From positions 1 through 44,451 of the forward strand of contig OMYN01000014.1 of NCBI GenBank assembly GCA_900315265.1: DNA of 44,451 nucleotides, given 5' to 3'. The first letter of the stretch is position 1. Every line of letters begins with the position of its first letter. The DNA comes from an uncultured Eubacteriales bacterium. GTDB lineage: Bacteria; Bacillota; Clostridia; Lachnospirales; Bianqueaceae. The translations under genes and the position numbers were made by a program. The notes beneath the pieces are model-generated. The model did no database searches and was not told the origin of the DNA. It saw only the letters and a list, made by a program, of their open reading frames with translations. Positions 16,031 through 24,524 of the stretch are shown in pieces.

Positions 16031-16058
16031 TTGCAAAGGCCGTCAACTCGGTTATAAT
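16031..16058 (+). promoter_or_regulatory. promoter of the ABC exporter operon
   Basis: TTGCAA (16031-16036), 16 bases, TATAAT (16053-16058), 79 bases before the first exporter gene. Confidence 0.65.
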
Positions 16059-16136
16059 TGCACTTAATGCATAAGCCGCTATTTTCATGCATCGAATCCT
16101 CAGAGCCAAAGCCGGCTGTCCGAGAAGGAGGTACCC

Positions 16137-17978
16137 ATGAAAGAGATCGTATGGGCCTTTTCCATGATGGGCAAATCGAAATGGCGCTTGTACCTTTCGT
16201 ATTTCCTGTCGATCATTTTCAATATCCTGGTCGTCATCGACCCCCAGATCCTCAGTAAGATCGTCAACGGCATCATTTATCCTATGTTTGAAGACCAGTC
16301 TATTCCAACGTCAACGGTCCTTCACCAGCTGCTTCCCCTGCTGGGTCTGGCCTTCGGCCTGATCGTTGTCAGAAGCCTCTTGAGGCTGTGGGGCAGCATC
16401 CTCCGCGAGCAGGCCGGTCAGGCGGCTACCTTTGAACTGCGCAACGCCCTGTTCAAAAAGCTGGCCCTGCAAAGCCGCAGCTTTCTGATGTCCAACCGGT
16501 CCGGAGACCTGATCAACAAATGCACCGGCGATATCGACACCATTTTCCAGTTTATCAAGTGGAGCAGCTTTTCTTTGTTTGACAGTATCGTCATGGTGAT
16601 CGCCGCTCTGATCGTCTTCTTCGCCATCAGTTGGAAATTCACCCTGGTGGAGCTGGCTCTGGCTCCCCTTGCTTTTCTGATCGCGGTCAAATTGGGCAAA
16701 ACGGTCCGTCCTATATTTGCCGCCGCCCGCCAGCAGCTGTCCAAACTCAATACCGTCGTTACCGAAAACATCAACGGCAACCGTGTCGTACGCGCCTTCT
16801 GCCGCGAGCCTTTTGAGATCGAAAAGTTCGACAAAGAAAACAATCGCTACTATCAGATGAACCTGGACGCCAACAAAGCCTGGGTCACCTACTCCCCTTA
16901 TATGGAAACCGTCGGCAATCTGATGAACGGCGCCGCCATCATCATCGGTTCTCTGATGGTCATCTGGAACCAGATCACGGTCGGCGATTTGATCGTTCTG
17001 ACCTCTCTGACCTGGATGATCAACCAGCCTTTCCTGCAGTTGGGATTCCTGATCAACGATACCCAGCGCTTCATGGTTTCCTGCGAACGGGTCCATGAAC
17101 TGTATGAGTCCCAGCCGGATATCGTCAGCCCCGAAAATGCAGTCGCCGACAATGAAATCAAAGGCGACATCGATTTCGACCATGTGTCCCTTTCCTTCGA
17201 CGGCAACCAGGTCCTTAAAGATATCAATCTTCACATCCCGGCCGGCACCACCGTGGGCATCATGGGCCCCACCGGTTCGGGCAAATCCTCGCTTTTCAAC
17301 CTGATCGACCGCTTTGTAGATCCCGATAAAGGCGAGGTAAAGATCGACGGCATCAACGTAAAACAGTACGATCTGCAGCATCTACGCCATAATGTGGGCA
17401 TCGCCCTGCAGGACGTTTTCCTTTTCTCCGATACGGTCGAATCCAACATCGCCTACGGCGTTCCGGACACCCCTATGAGCAATGTCTACGGTTCTGCCAT
17501 TGACGCAGACGCCGACAGCTTTGTAAGAAAGCTTCCCGACCAATACGACACCATTGTCGGAGAAAGAGGCATGGGTCTGTCGGGCGGCCAGAAACAGCGT
17601 CTGTCCCTGGCAAGAGCCCTGGCCGTCAATGCCCCCATCCTGATCCTGGACGATACGACATCGGCAGTTGACCTGGAAACGGAAAAGTATATCCAGAGCC
17701 AGCTCAAACAACGGGAAAAGAAGGCAACGACATTGATCGTCGCCCAGCGTATCTCTTCTGTTAAAAACGCCGATATCATCCTGATCCTGAAAGACGGGCG
17801 CATCACCGAATCCGGCACCCATCAGGAGCTTTTGGAAAAGAAAGGGTATTACTATACCATCTACCGCATCCAGCAGGGTATCGCTACGGCGGAGGATATC
17901 GAAGAAGCCCGCCGCCAGGCAGGACAAACGGTCCAGGCGCGCAGTGCCCGCAGGGTCATGACAGGAGGTGAGCGCTGA
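16137..17978 (+). CDS. ABC exporter half-transporter with degenerate ATP site
   Basis: A 613-residue half-transporter: six-helix exporter membrane domain (about 15-315), then an ATPase domain with Walker A GPTGSGKSS (377-385), signature LSGGQ (481-485) and Walker B ILILDDTTSA. The catalytic glutamate is Asp506 and the switch histidine is Gln537 (AQRIS). These two changes are the known mark of the degenerate-site subunit of heterodimeric exporters of the TM287/288 or BmrCD kind. Its stop overlaps the next gene's start, so the two are made together. Substrate unknown; drugs, lipids or peptides are possible. Confidence 0.93.
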   Translation: MKEIVWAFSMMGKSKWRLYLSYFLSIIFNILVVIDPQILSKIVNGIIYPMFEDQSIPTSTVLHQLLPLLGLAFGLIVVRSLLRLWGSILREQAGQAATFELRNALFKKLALQSRSFLMSNRSGDLINKCTGDIDTIFQFIKWSSFSLFDSIVMVIAALIVFFAISWKFTLVELALAPLAFLIAVKLGKTVRPIFAAARQQLSKLNTVVTENINGNRVVRAFCREPFEIEKFDKENNRYYQMNLDANKAWVTYSPYMETVGNLMNGAAIIIGSLMVIWNQITVGDLIVLTSLTWMINQPFLQLGFLINDTQRFMVSCERVHELYESQPDIVSPENAVADNEIKGDIDFDHVSLSFDGNQVLKDINLHIPAGTTVGIMGPTGSGKSSLFNLIDRFVDPDKGEVKIDGINVKQYDLQHLRHNVGIALQDVFLFSDTVESNIAYGVPDTPMSNVYGSAIDADADSFVRKLPDQYDTIVGERGMGLSGGQKQRLSLARALAVNAPILILDDTTSAVDLETEKYIQSQLKQREKKATTLIVAQRISSVKNADIILILKDGRITESGTHQELLEKKGYYYTIYRIQQGIATAEDIEEARRQAGQTVQARSARRVMTGGER

Positions 17979-19750
17979 TGGCTCGCAACCGATTCGATGT
18001 CGATGAGGAACTGGTCGAAGAATTCGACTACCGCCAGCTGGTCCGCAGTCTGGATTATGTCAAAAAATATAAAGGTCTCTTTTTCGGCGCCTTTTCTTTT
18101 AGTATGATCTCCGTCATCCTGGGTCTTTTGATGCCTTTGTTCACCAAAGATGCCATCGATGTCATGATTCCGGCCAAGGATGTAAAATCCCTGATCTGGT
18201 GCGGTATCGCTGTTGTTGCCATCATCATCGCGCAGGCCATCTGCAACCGCATGCGGTCCCGTTTTTCAGCCATGGCCGGTCAGGCTATCATCCGGGATAT
18301 CCGCCGCGATCTGTATGTTCATCTGCAGTATCTGCCTTTTGACTATTTCGATTCCCGTCCCCATGGAAAGATCCTGGTCCGGGTCATCAACTACGTCAAC
18401 TCGGTTTCAGACTTTCTGACCAACGGCATCGTTAACATCCTGCTGCAGCTGATCAGCCTGGTCGTCATTGCCATCTTCATGCTCTTCGTTAACGCTAAAC
18501 TGTCTCTGGTGGTATTTGCCGGCCTGCCCATTTTCCTGATCTATATTCTGTCCATCAAAAAGAAGCAGCGGCTGGCCTGGCAGATCCAGGCCAACAAGCA
18601 TTCCAACTTTACCGCTTACCTGGCTGAGTCTATCAACGGGGAACATGTATCGCAGAGTTTTGCCCGTGAGGATTACAACTGCAACATCAATACCCGTCTG
18701 ACGACGGAAGCAAGGGACTCCTACATGCACGCCATCATCCTCAACCACAGCGTATGGCCTTTGACCATGATCATTTCCCGCGCTGTCTTTTATTCCATCT
18801 ATCTGATAGGCGTCGTCTATATGCGCAGTTCCATCAAAGTTGGTATGCTGGTCGCCATGACTTCCTATTCCAACAACTTCTGGAACCCCATGATCACCCT
18901 GTCCGATTACTACAACCAGATGATCAACACGGCTTCCTATCTGGAACGTATCTTCGAACTGATGGATGCTCCCATCTCTGTTACTGATAAACCGGATGCT
19001 GAGGTCCTGCCTCCTATCAAAGGCCAGGTCGATTTCGACCATGTCGTCTTCGAATACGAAAAGGACCATCCGATCCTGAAAGACGTCAGTTTTCATGTCG
19101 ACCCGGGCACCAGCATCGCCCTGGTCGGCCCGACCGGCGCCGGCAAATCTACCATCATCAACCTGGTCTCCCGCTTTTATAACATCAAAAGCGGCCAGGT
19201 CCGCATCGACGGTCACGATATTGCCAATGTAACCCTTAGGTCTCTTCGAAGTCAGATGGGTATCATGCTGCAGGATACCTTCATCTTTTCCGGGACCATT
19301 ATGGAAAACATCCGCTACGGCCGTCTGGATGCGACTGATGAAGAATGCATTGCCGCTGCCAAGCAGGTATATGCCGACGACTTCATCTCCAAGATGCCTA
19401 AAGGCTATTACACCGAGATCAACGAAAACGGCGACATGCTGTCTGCCGGCCAGCGGCAGTTATTGTCCTTTGCCCGCACCCTTCTGTCCGACCCCAAGAT
19501 CCTGATCCTTGACGAAGCCACCAGTTCCATCGATACCAATACCGAACTTCTGGTGCAGGAAGGAATCAAGAGCCTGCTGAAAAACCGAACTTCCTTCGTA
19601 GTAGCCCATCGCCTGTCCACTATCAAAGACTGCACGACCATAATGTACGTCAATGACGGTCAGATCATGGAGCGGGGAAACCACGAGGCCCTGATGGCCA
19701 AAAAGGGTCTCTATTACGAGCTGTACACAAGCCAGCTGTCCAACAATTAA
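17978..19750 (+). CDS. ABC exporter half-transporter with competent Walker B
   Basis: The partner subunit, 590 residues: an acidic N-terminus, six-helix membrane domain (about 34-310), Walker A GPTGAGKST (384-392), signature LSAGQ (488-492), Walker B ILILDEATSS with catalytic Glu513, and His543. The off-consensus signature LSAGQ would face the degenerate site of the first subunit, while its own Walker motifs face that subunit's intact LSGGQ. This gives one active and one inactive ATP site per dimer. A strong terminator follows. Confidence 0.93.
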   Translation: MARNRFDVDEELVEEFDYRQLVRSLDYVKKYKGLFFGAFSFSMISVILGLLMPLFTKDAIDVMIPAKDVKSLIWCGIAVVAIIIAQAICNRMRSRFSAMAGQAIIRDIRRDLYVHLQYLPFDYFDSRPHGKILVRVINYVNSVSDFLTNGIVNILLQLISLVVIAIFMLFVNAKLSLVVFAGLPIFLIYILSIKKKQRLAWQIQANKHSNFTAYLAESINGEHVSQSFAREDYNCNINTRLTTEARDSYMHAIILNHSVWPLTMIISRAVFYSIYLIGVVYMRSSIKVGMLVAMTSYSNNFWNPMITLSDYYNQMINTASYLERIFELMDAPISVTDKPDAEVLPPIKGQVDFDHVVFEYEKDHPILKDVSFHVDPGTSIALVGPTGAGKSTIINLVSRFYNIKSGQVRIDGHDIANVTLRSLRSQMGIMLQDTFIFSGTIMENIRYGRLDATDEECIAAAKQVYADDFISKMPKGYYTEINENGDMLSAGQRQLLSFARTLLSDPKILILDEATSSIDTNTELLVQEGIKSLLKNRTSFVVAHRLSTIKDCTTIMYVNDGQIMERGNHEALMAKKGLYYELYTSQLSNN

Positions 19751-19778
19751 AGTCAGCAGGTCTTTCGCCAAACAAAAT

Positions 19779-19826
19779 ATCCCGGTGCTCTGCCTTGATA
19801 TGGCAAAGCACCGGGATTCTTTTTTT
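19779..19826. terminator. terminator of the ABC exporter operon, shared with rimI end
   Basis: A long stem pairs ATCCCGGTGCT with AGCACCGGGAT, continued inward by TGCC/GGCA past a mismatch, then TTCTTTTTTT on plus. It overlaps the last codons of rimI, so it may also work weakly in reverse. Confidence 0.85.
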
Positions 19827-20292
19827 AAAAGCGGATTCCCTTCCACATGATGAAAGCGTCCTCACAGGGATCGGAATAATAACCGGGACGGATGCCGGCC
19901 GACCGGAAGCCTTCCTTTTCATAGAGGGCTATGGCCGCCTGATTGGAGACCCTTACCTCCAAGGTCCAGGCGCTGATCCCTTTTTTTCTGCCTTCTTCAA
20001 AGGCAGCTTCCATCAGACGCCCGGCTATCCCCTGCCGGCGGAAATCCGGATGAGTCGCTATATTGTTGATCTGTCCTTCATCCAGGACCGCCCAGAAGCC
20101 CATATAGGCGGCCAGGCGGCTGCCGTAAAAAGCCCCGTACCAGGCGGACAGTTCATTCTTCATGTCCTCTTCGAACACTTTTTTTGACCAGGGATCGGTG
20201 AAACTGCTTTCTTCGATAGCCACCATCTGGTCCAGGTCCTGGTCTGTCAGCAGCCGGATGGAAAATCCCTCGTCTTGGCCGGGCAGGTTCAT
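19825..20292 (-). CDS. rimI: ribosomal protein S18-alanine N-acetyltransferase
   Basis: This GNAT acetyltransferase of 155 residues has the acetyl-CoA loop RRQGIAGRLM and the RimI-typical IEESSFTDPWS start and VSNQAAIALYEKEGF end. RimI acetylates the N-terminus of ribosomal protein bS18, and in many Firmicutes it sits with t6A genes as here. It overlaps the tsaB stop by 4 bases. Substrate assignment relies on this neighbourhood; another N-terminal acetyltransferase role is possible. Confidence 0.88.
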   Translation of the reverse strand: MNLPGQDEGFSIRLLTDQDLDQMVAIEESSFTDPWSKKVFEEDMKNELSAWYGAFYGSRLAAYMGFWAVLDEGQINNIATHPDFRRQGIAGRLMEAAFEEGRKKGISAWTLEVRVSNQAAIALYEKEGFRSAGIRPGYYSDPCEDAFIMWKGIRF

Positions 20293-21035
20293 GATTTTTC
20301 TCCCGCCTTTTGGGCATCTTCCCGATCCGCCTGCTCCTTAGCCAGACGAGCTTCCCGCTCGCGGACTGCCTGAGGTTTTCTAAGGTAATTAATGGTCAGC
20401 TGATCGGTTTCGACCGCGCAGGAAGGGTCCTTTGCGACTTTTTCGGCGGCCAGGCTGCACAGGGAAGCAGCCGACAGATCTTTCAGATGGGCCGGAGCCA
20501 GATGATAGCGGCTGCCCAGTTCAGAAGCAAATAGATCATGATACAGGTCCGAGGCGTCCCCCATAAAAAGAAGGGGACCCTGAGTCTGTTTCAACTTTTC
20601 AGCCAACTCCAGCGGAGGGATGGTGTCCGGTTCGATGACCGTCCCGTCCTGATCATAGGCTGCGCAGTAGACCTGGTGGCGGCGGGCATCCATGGTCGCG
20701 ACACGAATGACCCCTTCCTTCCAGGCGCTGTTATAGGCCAGCGATTCCAGCGTGCATACCGGGATGATCCTGATCCCGGCGCCCAGACCCAGACCTTTGG
20801 CGGTAGCTGCCCCGATGCGAAGACCTGTAAAAGATCCCGGGCCGTTGGTCAAGGCGATGTAATCGACCTGATCAAGCTTTCTGCCGGATTCCTTCAGGAC
20901 CCGGTCGATCATGGGCAGCAGGGTCTGTGAATGGGTCAGCCCGCTGTTGGCGGAAGAAGAAGCCAGGATGCGGCCGTCTTCATACACGGCTGCTCCCGCT
21001 ACTTTGGCCGCCGCCTCAATTCCAAGAATCAGCAT
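20289..21035 (-). CDS. tsaB: tRNA threonylcarbamoyladenosine synthesis protein TsaB
   Basis: TsaB is the inactive ASKHA-fold partner that dimerises with TsaD in making t6A at position 37 of ANN-decoding tRNAs. The N-terminus ILGIEAAAKVAGAAV, the SGLTHSQTLLPMIDRVL segment and NGPGSFTGLRIG are family hallmarks. At 248 residues it is normal; the last 35 residues are charged and probably disordered. ATG 21035 follows GGAGG and lies within the end of tsaE (20-base overlap). TsaD is not in this window. Confidence 0.93.
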   Translation of the reverse strand: MLILGIEAAAKVAGAAVYEDGRILASSSANSGLTHSQTLLPMIDRVLKESGRKLDQVDYIALTNGPGSFTGLRIGAATAKGLGLGAGIRIIPVCTLESLAYNSAWKEGVIRVATMDARRHQVYCAAYDQDGTVIEPDTIPPLELAEKLKQTQGPLLFMGDASDLYHDLFASELGSRYHLAPAHLKDLSAASLCSLAAEKVAKDPSCAVETDQLTINYLRKPQAVREREARLAKEQADREDAQKAGEKS

Positions 21036-21480
21036 CTGTTTGTCCTCCGCTAATGGTGATCAGCCGGTAATCGACGCCCTTGCCCAGATCCTTTTCGATA
21101 CGGATCCAGACGGCGTCTTTGGGCATGGCTTCTGCCACCTGGTCGGCCCACTCGATCAGCACGACCCCGTCCGACCCTATATAATCGTTCCAGCCGATCT
21201 CGTCCAGTTCGTCCTCGTCCTCCAGCCGGTAAATGTCAAAGTGGTAGAAAGGAAGGCGTCCCTTGTACTCATGGACAATGGTAAAGGTAGGACTTACCAC
21301 ATCGTCTGTAACGCCCAGCCCTCTTGCCATACCCTTGGCCAGGACCGTTTTACCGGTACCCAGGTCCCCTTCAAGGCAGAAGATCTGTCCCGGCCCGGCT
21401 TCTTTTCCTAATTTTTCTCCGACCGCGAACGTTTCTTCTTCGGAATGGGTCGGAAATTGTCTGAATTTATTCGGGTCCAC
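21016..21480 (-). CDS. tsaE: tRNA threonylcarbamoyladenosine synthesis ATPase TsaE
   Basis: TsaE is the small P-loop ATPase of the t6A complex. The core shows CLEGDLGTGKTVLAKG (Walker A), VVSPTFTIVHEY, FYHFDIYRL and LIEWADQ. The start is taken as GTG 21480, with GGGAG 7 bases upstream; an upstream TTG (21501) would add 7 residues and has no clear site. About 154 residues is the normal length. It is the first gene of tsaE-tsaB-rimI. Confidence 0.92.
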   Translation of the reverse strand: MDPNKFRQFPTHSEEETFAVGEKLGKEAGPGQIFCLEGDLGTGKTVLAKGMARGLGVTDDVVSPTFTIVHEYKGRLPFYHFDIYRLEDEDELDEIGWNDYIGSDGVVLIEWADQVAEAMPKDAVWIRIEKDLGKGVDYRLITISGGQTDADSWN

Positions 21481-21535
21481 TGCTTTTCTCCCTTTTCTCA
21501 AGGCTTTATTACGCTTTCACGGTCCTATTTTACAA

Positions 21536-21590
21536 TAAAAAAGGGCCTGAAAGGAAGGTGATATCGAAAGATGCCTGCCTTTTGGGCCCT
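21536..21590 (-). terminator. terminator of mecA
   Basis: On the minus strand AGGGCC pairs with GGCCCT (21542-21547 with 21585-21590), continued by CCTTT/AAAGG, and the stem is followed by six U. It separates mecA from tsaE. Confidence 0.8.
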
Positions 21591-21595
21591 GATTT

Positions 21596-22336
21596 TTACT
21601 GCTTGTTCTCGCTTTTTTTTGCACTCTTTACTTCGGGCTGCTCCAGTGCAGCCAGTTTCTGAAGCGCCCGGGCTTTGACGATGGGACGAGTGTGTTCTTT
21701 AACTACCAGAAGAGGCTCGCGGCCGATGAACCACTCTGACGCAAACTGCGACAGAAGAGTGATCACATAACGGTTGTCCGGCGTCCCTTTGGTAAAACTA
21801 CAGATCAGATAATAAACTTTATTGGGCGAATAATAGAGCTCACTTTTCATCTGGACCTGGCTGGGGATCTGCGCGCAGGCTTTTGTCAGCTGTGAAAAAC
21901 TTTCGAACTGAAAAATGATCCCGTCGCCGGCGCCTGCGAAAATGCCCTGCTCCCTCTTTTTAGGCTCTTCTTTTTCCTTTGCGTCCCCGGATGATCTATT
22001 TCCGTCCGCTTTGTTATGAGAAAAGTCCGACGCGTCCGCCTTGTCGCCTAAAGGAAGGTTGGTGCCGAACATACCGCCGACCTGAGAAGAGCCGACCACA
22101 CGGGTGACCGTGATCGTCAGTGTCTTATCAGAAATGGGAATGGCCTCGATCATCATCGGTTTTTCTGTAAAATCGATGCCGAACTCATTGAATGCCTGCT
22201 TCAGCATATCGTCAAAGAGTGCTTTGGTTTTATCGGTCCCGTAAGCCAGTTCCGAAAATTTCAGGTTGCGCTGAGCAAGGTCTGCTTCTGTCAGCGTAAA
22301 ACGCACCTGGTCCTGGTTGATCCGTTCTGCTTTCAC
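21596..22336 (-). CDS. mecA: adaptor protein MecA
   Basis: MecA delivers substrates to the ClpC-ClpP protease. The N-terminal domain (RINQDQVRFTLTEADLAQRNLKFSEL) and C-terminal domain (about 138-232, with IIFQFESFSQLTKACAQI and YYLICSF) are both present, joined by a charged linker at about 105-135. The length of 246 residues is typical. The start is GTG 22336 behind AAAGGAG. In Bacillus it controls competence; here that link is only by homology. Confidence 0.9.
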   Translation of the reverse strand: MKAERINQDQVRFTLTEADLAQRNLKFSELAYGTDKTKALFDDMLKQAFNEFGIDFTEKPMMIEAIPISDKTLTITVTRVVGSSQVGGMFGTNLPLGDKADASDFSHNKADGNRSSGDAKEKEEPKKREQGIFAGAGDGIIFQFESFSQLTKACAQIPSQVQMKSELYYSPNKVYYLICSFTKGTPDNRYVITLLSQFASEWFIGREPLLVVKEHTRPIVKARALQKLAALEQPEVKSAKKSENKQ

Positions 22337-22400
22337 CGTTTCTCACTCCTTTCTATGCCATATCTGCTTCCCGCCCTAAAAAACAGGGGAAAACAGATGA

Positions 22401-22436
22401 AAAACGCTGCCTCAAGGATACGTAACTTAAGGCAGC
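22401..22436 (-). terminator. terminator of the DUF1858 gene
   Basis: Minus-strand GCTGCCTTAAG and CTTGAGGCAGC form an 11-bp stem (one U-G pair) with a 9-base loop, then GTTTTT. Confidence 0.85.
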
Positions 22437-22461
22437 GCCGCTTTGATCCGTTATACGCGGT

Positions 22462-22686
22462 TTATGCTTCCGCTTCGTACTTATCCTGAAGATACTCATT
22501 AACCTGGTCGACGATGTCCTGAGGGTCGATGCCGTGCACGAAGCAGGCTGCCTCTACGGATTCCATCTGGGAAGCCGGGCAGAAAATGCAGCCCATACCG
22601 TTCTGGATCAGGATCGATGCGATATCATCGTCTACTTTTAAAACATCCGTGACCAGCATATCTTTGGTGATTTGTTTCGCTGCCAT
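22462..22686 (-). CDS. DUF1858 domain protein
   Basis: A 74-residue protein consisting of one DUF1858 domain: an N-terminal ITKDMLVTDVLKVDDDIASILIQNGMGC stretch and a conserved CIFC pair (Cys33, Cys36). The domain occurs alone or beside hybrid-cluster and iron-sulfur repair proteins, and it may be a redox or metal-binding module; no activity is established. ATG 22686 follows GGAGG; the longer frame reads back through the promoter and is rejected. It is divergent from the ferredoxin gene. Confidence 0.88.
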   Translation of the reverse strand: MAAKQITKDMLVTDVLKVDDDIASILIQNGMGCIFCPASQMESVEAACFVHGIDPQDIVDQVNEYLQDKYEAEA

Positions 22687-22738
22687 ATCATTACCTCCAT
22701 CTATATCGGGGGAAAAACAATATCCATCTTGTTGGAAC

Positions 22739-22767
22739 ATTATAACACGCATACAGATCCATGGCAA
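22739..22767 (-). promoter_or_regulatory. promoter of the DUF1858 gene
   Basis: Minus-strand TTGCCA (22762-22767), 17 bases, perfect TATAAT (22739-22744). Confidence 0.8.
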
Positions 22768-22771
22768 GTAC

Positions 22772-22803
22772 AAAACCCTCAAAAATAGTGGGTTTTTCGA
22801 GGG
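22772..22803. repeat. inverted repeats upstream of the DUF1858 promoter
   Basis: CCCTC-AAAAA (22776-22785) pairs with TTTTT-C-GAGGG (22793-22803, one bulge). AAAACCC (22772-22778) can instead pair with GGGTTTT (22790-22796). The site lies between the divergent DUF1858 and ferredoxin promoters. It could be a shared operator or a minus-strand terminator, since the minus strand continues TTTTG. Confidence 0.4.
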
Positions 22804-22843
22804 CCTGTCCGGATAAATTCTTAACATACAAAAACAGTTTGTC

Positions 22844-22873
22844 TTGATTAACTCAATGCCTTCGTAGTATCAT
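22844..22873 (+). promoter_or_regulatory. promoter of the ferredoxin gene
   Basis: TTGATT (22844-22849), 18 bases, TATCAT (22868-22873). It is plausible but off consensus; it leaves a leader of about 107 bases. Confidence 0.45.
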
Positions 22874-22986
22874 CGACTCGCAAATATAAAACACAGGAAC
22901 CGGACGAATATTCCCTATGGCGTAGCCATATGACAAATTCAAAGGTTTCACCGTGTAAAACATGTGTCACACAGGAGGTAATACCA

Positions 22987-23166
22987 ATGGCTTATAGAAT
23001 CGACAAAGATACTTGCATCGGCTGCAGCACCTGCGCAGATGGCTGCCCTGTTTCCGCAATTACCGAAGGCGACGATGGCAAATTTGTCATCGATGAGGAT
23101 AGCTGCATCGAGTGCGGCGCTTGCGCGGATGTTTGCCCGGTAGGCGCACCCAGACAGGCTGAATGA
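22987..23166 (+). CDS. 2[4Fe-4S] ferredoxin
   Basis: A 59-residue clostridial-type ferredoxin. Two repeats, CIGCSTCADGCP and CIECGACADVCP, each give the CxxCxxCxxxCP pattern that binds a [4Fe-4S] cluster. It carries low-potential electrons for enzymes such as pyruvate:ferredoxin oxidoreductase and hydrogenases. ATG 22987 follows AGGAGG. It stands alone between its promoter and a strong terminator. Confidence 0.95.
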   Translation: MAYRIDKDTCIGCSTCADGCPVSAITEGDDGKFVIDEDSCIECGACADVCPVGAPRQAE

Positions 23167-23211
23167 TCTGACGTATATACTGCTTGCAGTACGTACCCTG
23201 AAAAACAAAAG

Positions 23212-23256
23212 GATGCCTTCCGCGTACCTTTCGTGTACGCGGGGGGCATCTTTTTT
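23212..23256 (+). terminator. terminator of the ferredoxin gene
   Basis: A 16-bp stem (23212-23227 with 23235-23250, two U-G pairs) with a 7-base loop, followed by six T. Confidence 0.9.
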
Positions 23257-23280
23257 GTACATACCTTTTTACCTGCCTGA

Positions 23281-24462
23281 TCAGTTGTCCGGGCCTTTTT
23301 TCAAATCATAATCGTCCAGAAAACTATGGACGATCCCATCCTGTTTATAGCCGATGACCGTGTCCAGTTTTACGTTCTCCACACTCTTAAAAATATGGCC
23401 TTCTACGTCCGGATTAGTTTTCTTTAATTCCTGTATCAGCTTTTTTACTTCGACCCGTTTGGAGTTGGTCTCATGATTGCCGCCGACACTGCAGGTGTCC
23501 GTAAATTTGCAGGCGCACTGCAGGAAACGCAGGTGATTGTAATCCCGCCAGCGTTTGATATCGTCCTCCCGGATCAGGTATAAGGGTCGGATCAGTTCCA
23601 TCCCTTCGAAATTCTGGCTGTGCAGTTTGGGCATCATGGTCTGTATCTGAGCACCGTACAGCATACCCATCAGGATGGTCTCGATGACATCATCATAATG
23701 ATGGCCGATCGCGATCTTGTTGCATCCCATCTCTTTGGCGTAGGCGTACAGATGGCCCCGCCTCATGCGGGCGCACAGATAACAGGGTGATTTTTCGATC
23801 GTGAAAACTGCGTCGAAAATGTCCGACTGGCGGATGGTAACGGGGATCTGCAGACGCCTTGCATTTTCTTCGATCAAGGCCCTGTTTTCAGGGGCGTAGC
23901 CGGGATCCATGACCAGATATTCGACGTCAAAAGGGATCTTGGTATAGCGGTGCAGCATCGAAAACATCTTGGCCATCAGCATGGAATCTTTTCCGCCGCT
24001 GATGCAGACCGCGATCTTATCGCCCGGCTGGATCAGCTGGTATTGCTTGATCGCTTTGCAGAAAGGACTCATCAGCTGAGAATGGATTTTTTTCTGGATG
24101 CTCTCTTCTACTTTTTGATTATAGGCTTTAAGCGCTTCCGGGCTGTTATCGATTTCTTCCTGCTGCAGCTGATATCTTCTCCAGGCATAGTAACCGCCTG
24201 TCAGACTGTAAGCTTTATAGCCCATCTCTTCCAGTTTTTCAGCCAAAGGGATGCTGAGTTCTCCTCTTGCACAGACGATGACCAGATTGTCGGTCCTGGC
24301 AAATTTCTCTTCCCGGGCCCTGTCAAGTACCTCTTTCTCTGACAGGATATCCGCCCTCTCTATGGGAGAATGGGAGACATCATAGCCGCTGCGGGTATCG
24401 ATCATACGCCAGACGCCGCCTCCTAAACGGCGGCTGACCAGCTCTTCCATGGTAATTTCCAT
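23281..24462 (-). CDS. rhodanese-TtcA fusion: putative tRNA thiolation enzyme
   Basis: The N-terminal 100 residues form a rhodanese-like sulfur carrier domain with Cys64 in VIVCARGELS and the LTGGYYAWR end. From about 130 a TtcA-type PP-loop ATPase follows: SGGKDS (155-160), a Cys227-x-x-Cys230 pair and later Cys316/318/324, which fit the three cysteines that hold TtcA's [4Fe-4S] cluster. TtcA makes 2-thiocytidine at position 32 of tRNA. The fusion suggests that the rhodanese hands persulfide sulfur to the thiolation site; this is inference. ATG 24462 begins right at the rhodanese domain. Other TtcA-like thiolases cannot be excluded. Confidence 0.87.
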   Translation of the reverse strand: MEITMEELVSRRLGGGVWRMIDTRSGYDVSHSPIERADILSEKEVLDRAREEKFARTDNLVIVCARGELSIPLAEKLEEMGYKAYSLTGGYYAWRRYQLQQEEIDNSPEALKAYNQKVEESIQKKIHSQLMSPFCKAIKQYQLIQPGDKIAVCISGGKDSMLMAKMFSMLHRYTKIPFDVEYLVMDPGYAPENRALIEENARRLQIPVTIRQSDIFDAVFTIEKSPCYLCARMRRGHLYAYAKEMGCNKIAIGHHYDDVIETILMGMLYGAQIQTMMPKLHSQNFEGMELIRPLYLIREDDIKRWRDYNHLRFLQCACKFTDTCSVGGNHETNSKRVEVKKLIQELKKTNPDVEGHIFKSVENVKLDTVIGYKQDGIVHSFLDDYDLKKGPDN

Positions 24463-24486
24463 TCCTGCTGTCCTTTGCTGTCAAGA

Positions 24487-24521
24487 TAAAAAGCCGCTTC
24501 CCTTCCAACGGGAAGCGGCTT
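24487..24521 (-). terminator. terminator of dnaB
   Basis: A 12-bp stem (24491-24502 with 24510-24521) with a 7-base loop is followed on the minus strand by a short U run, just past the dnaB stop. Confidence 0.85.
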
Positions 24522-24524
24522 TGC

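Noticed and set aside
22687..22827. N-terminal extension of the DUF1858 protein
   Set aside because: The extension reads through the -10 and -35 of its own promoter.
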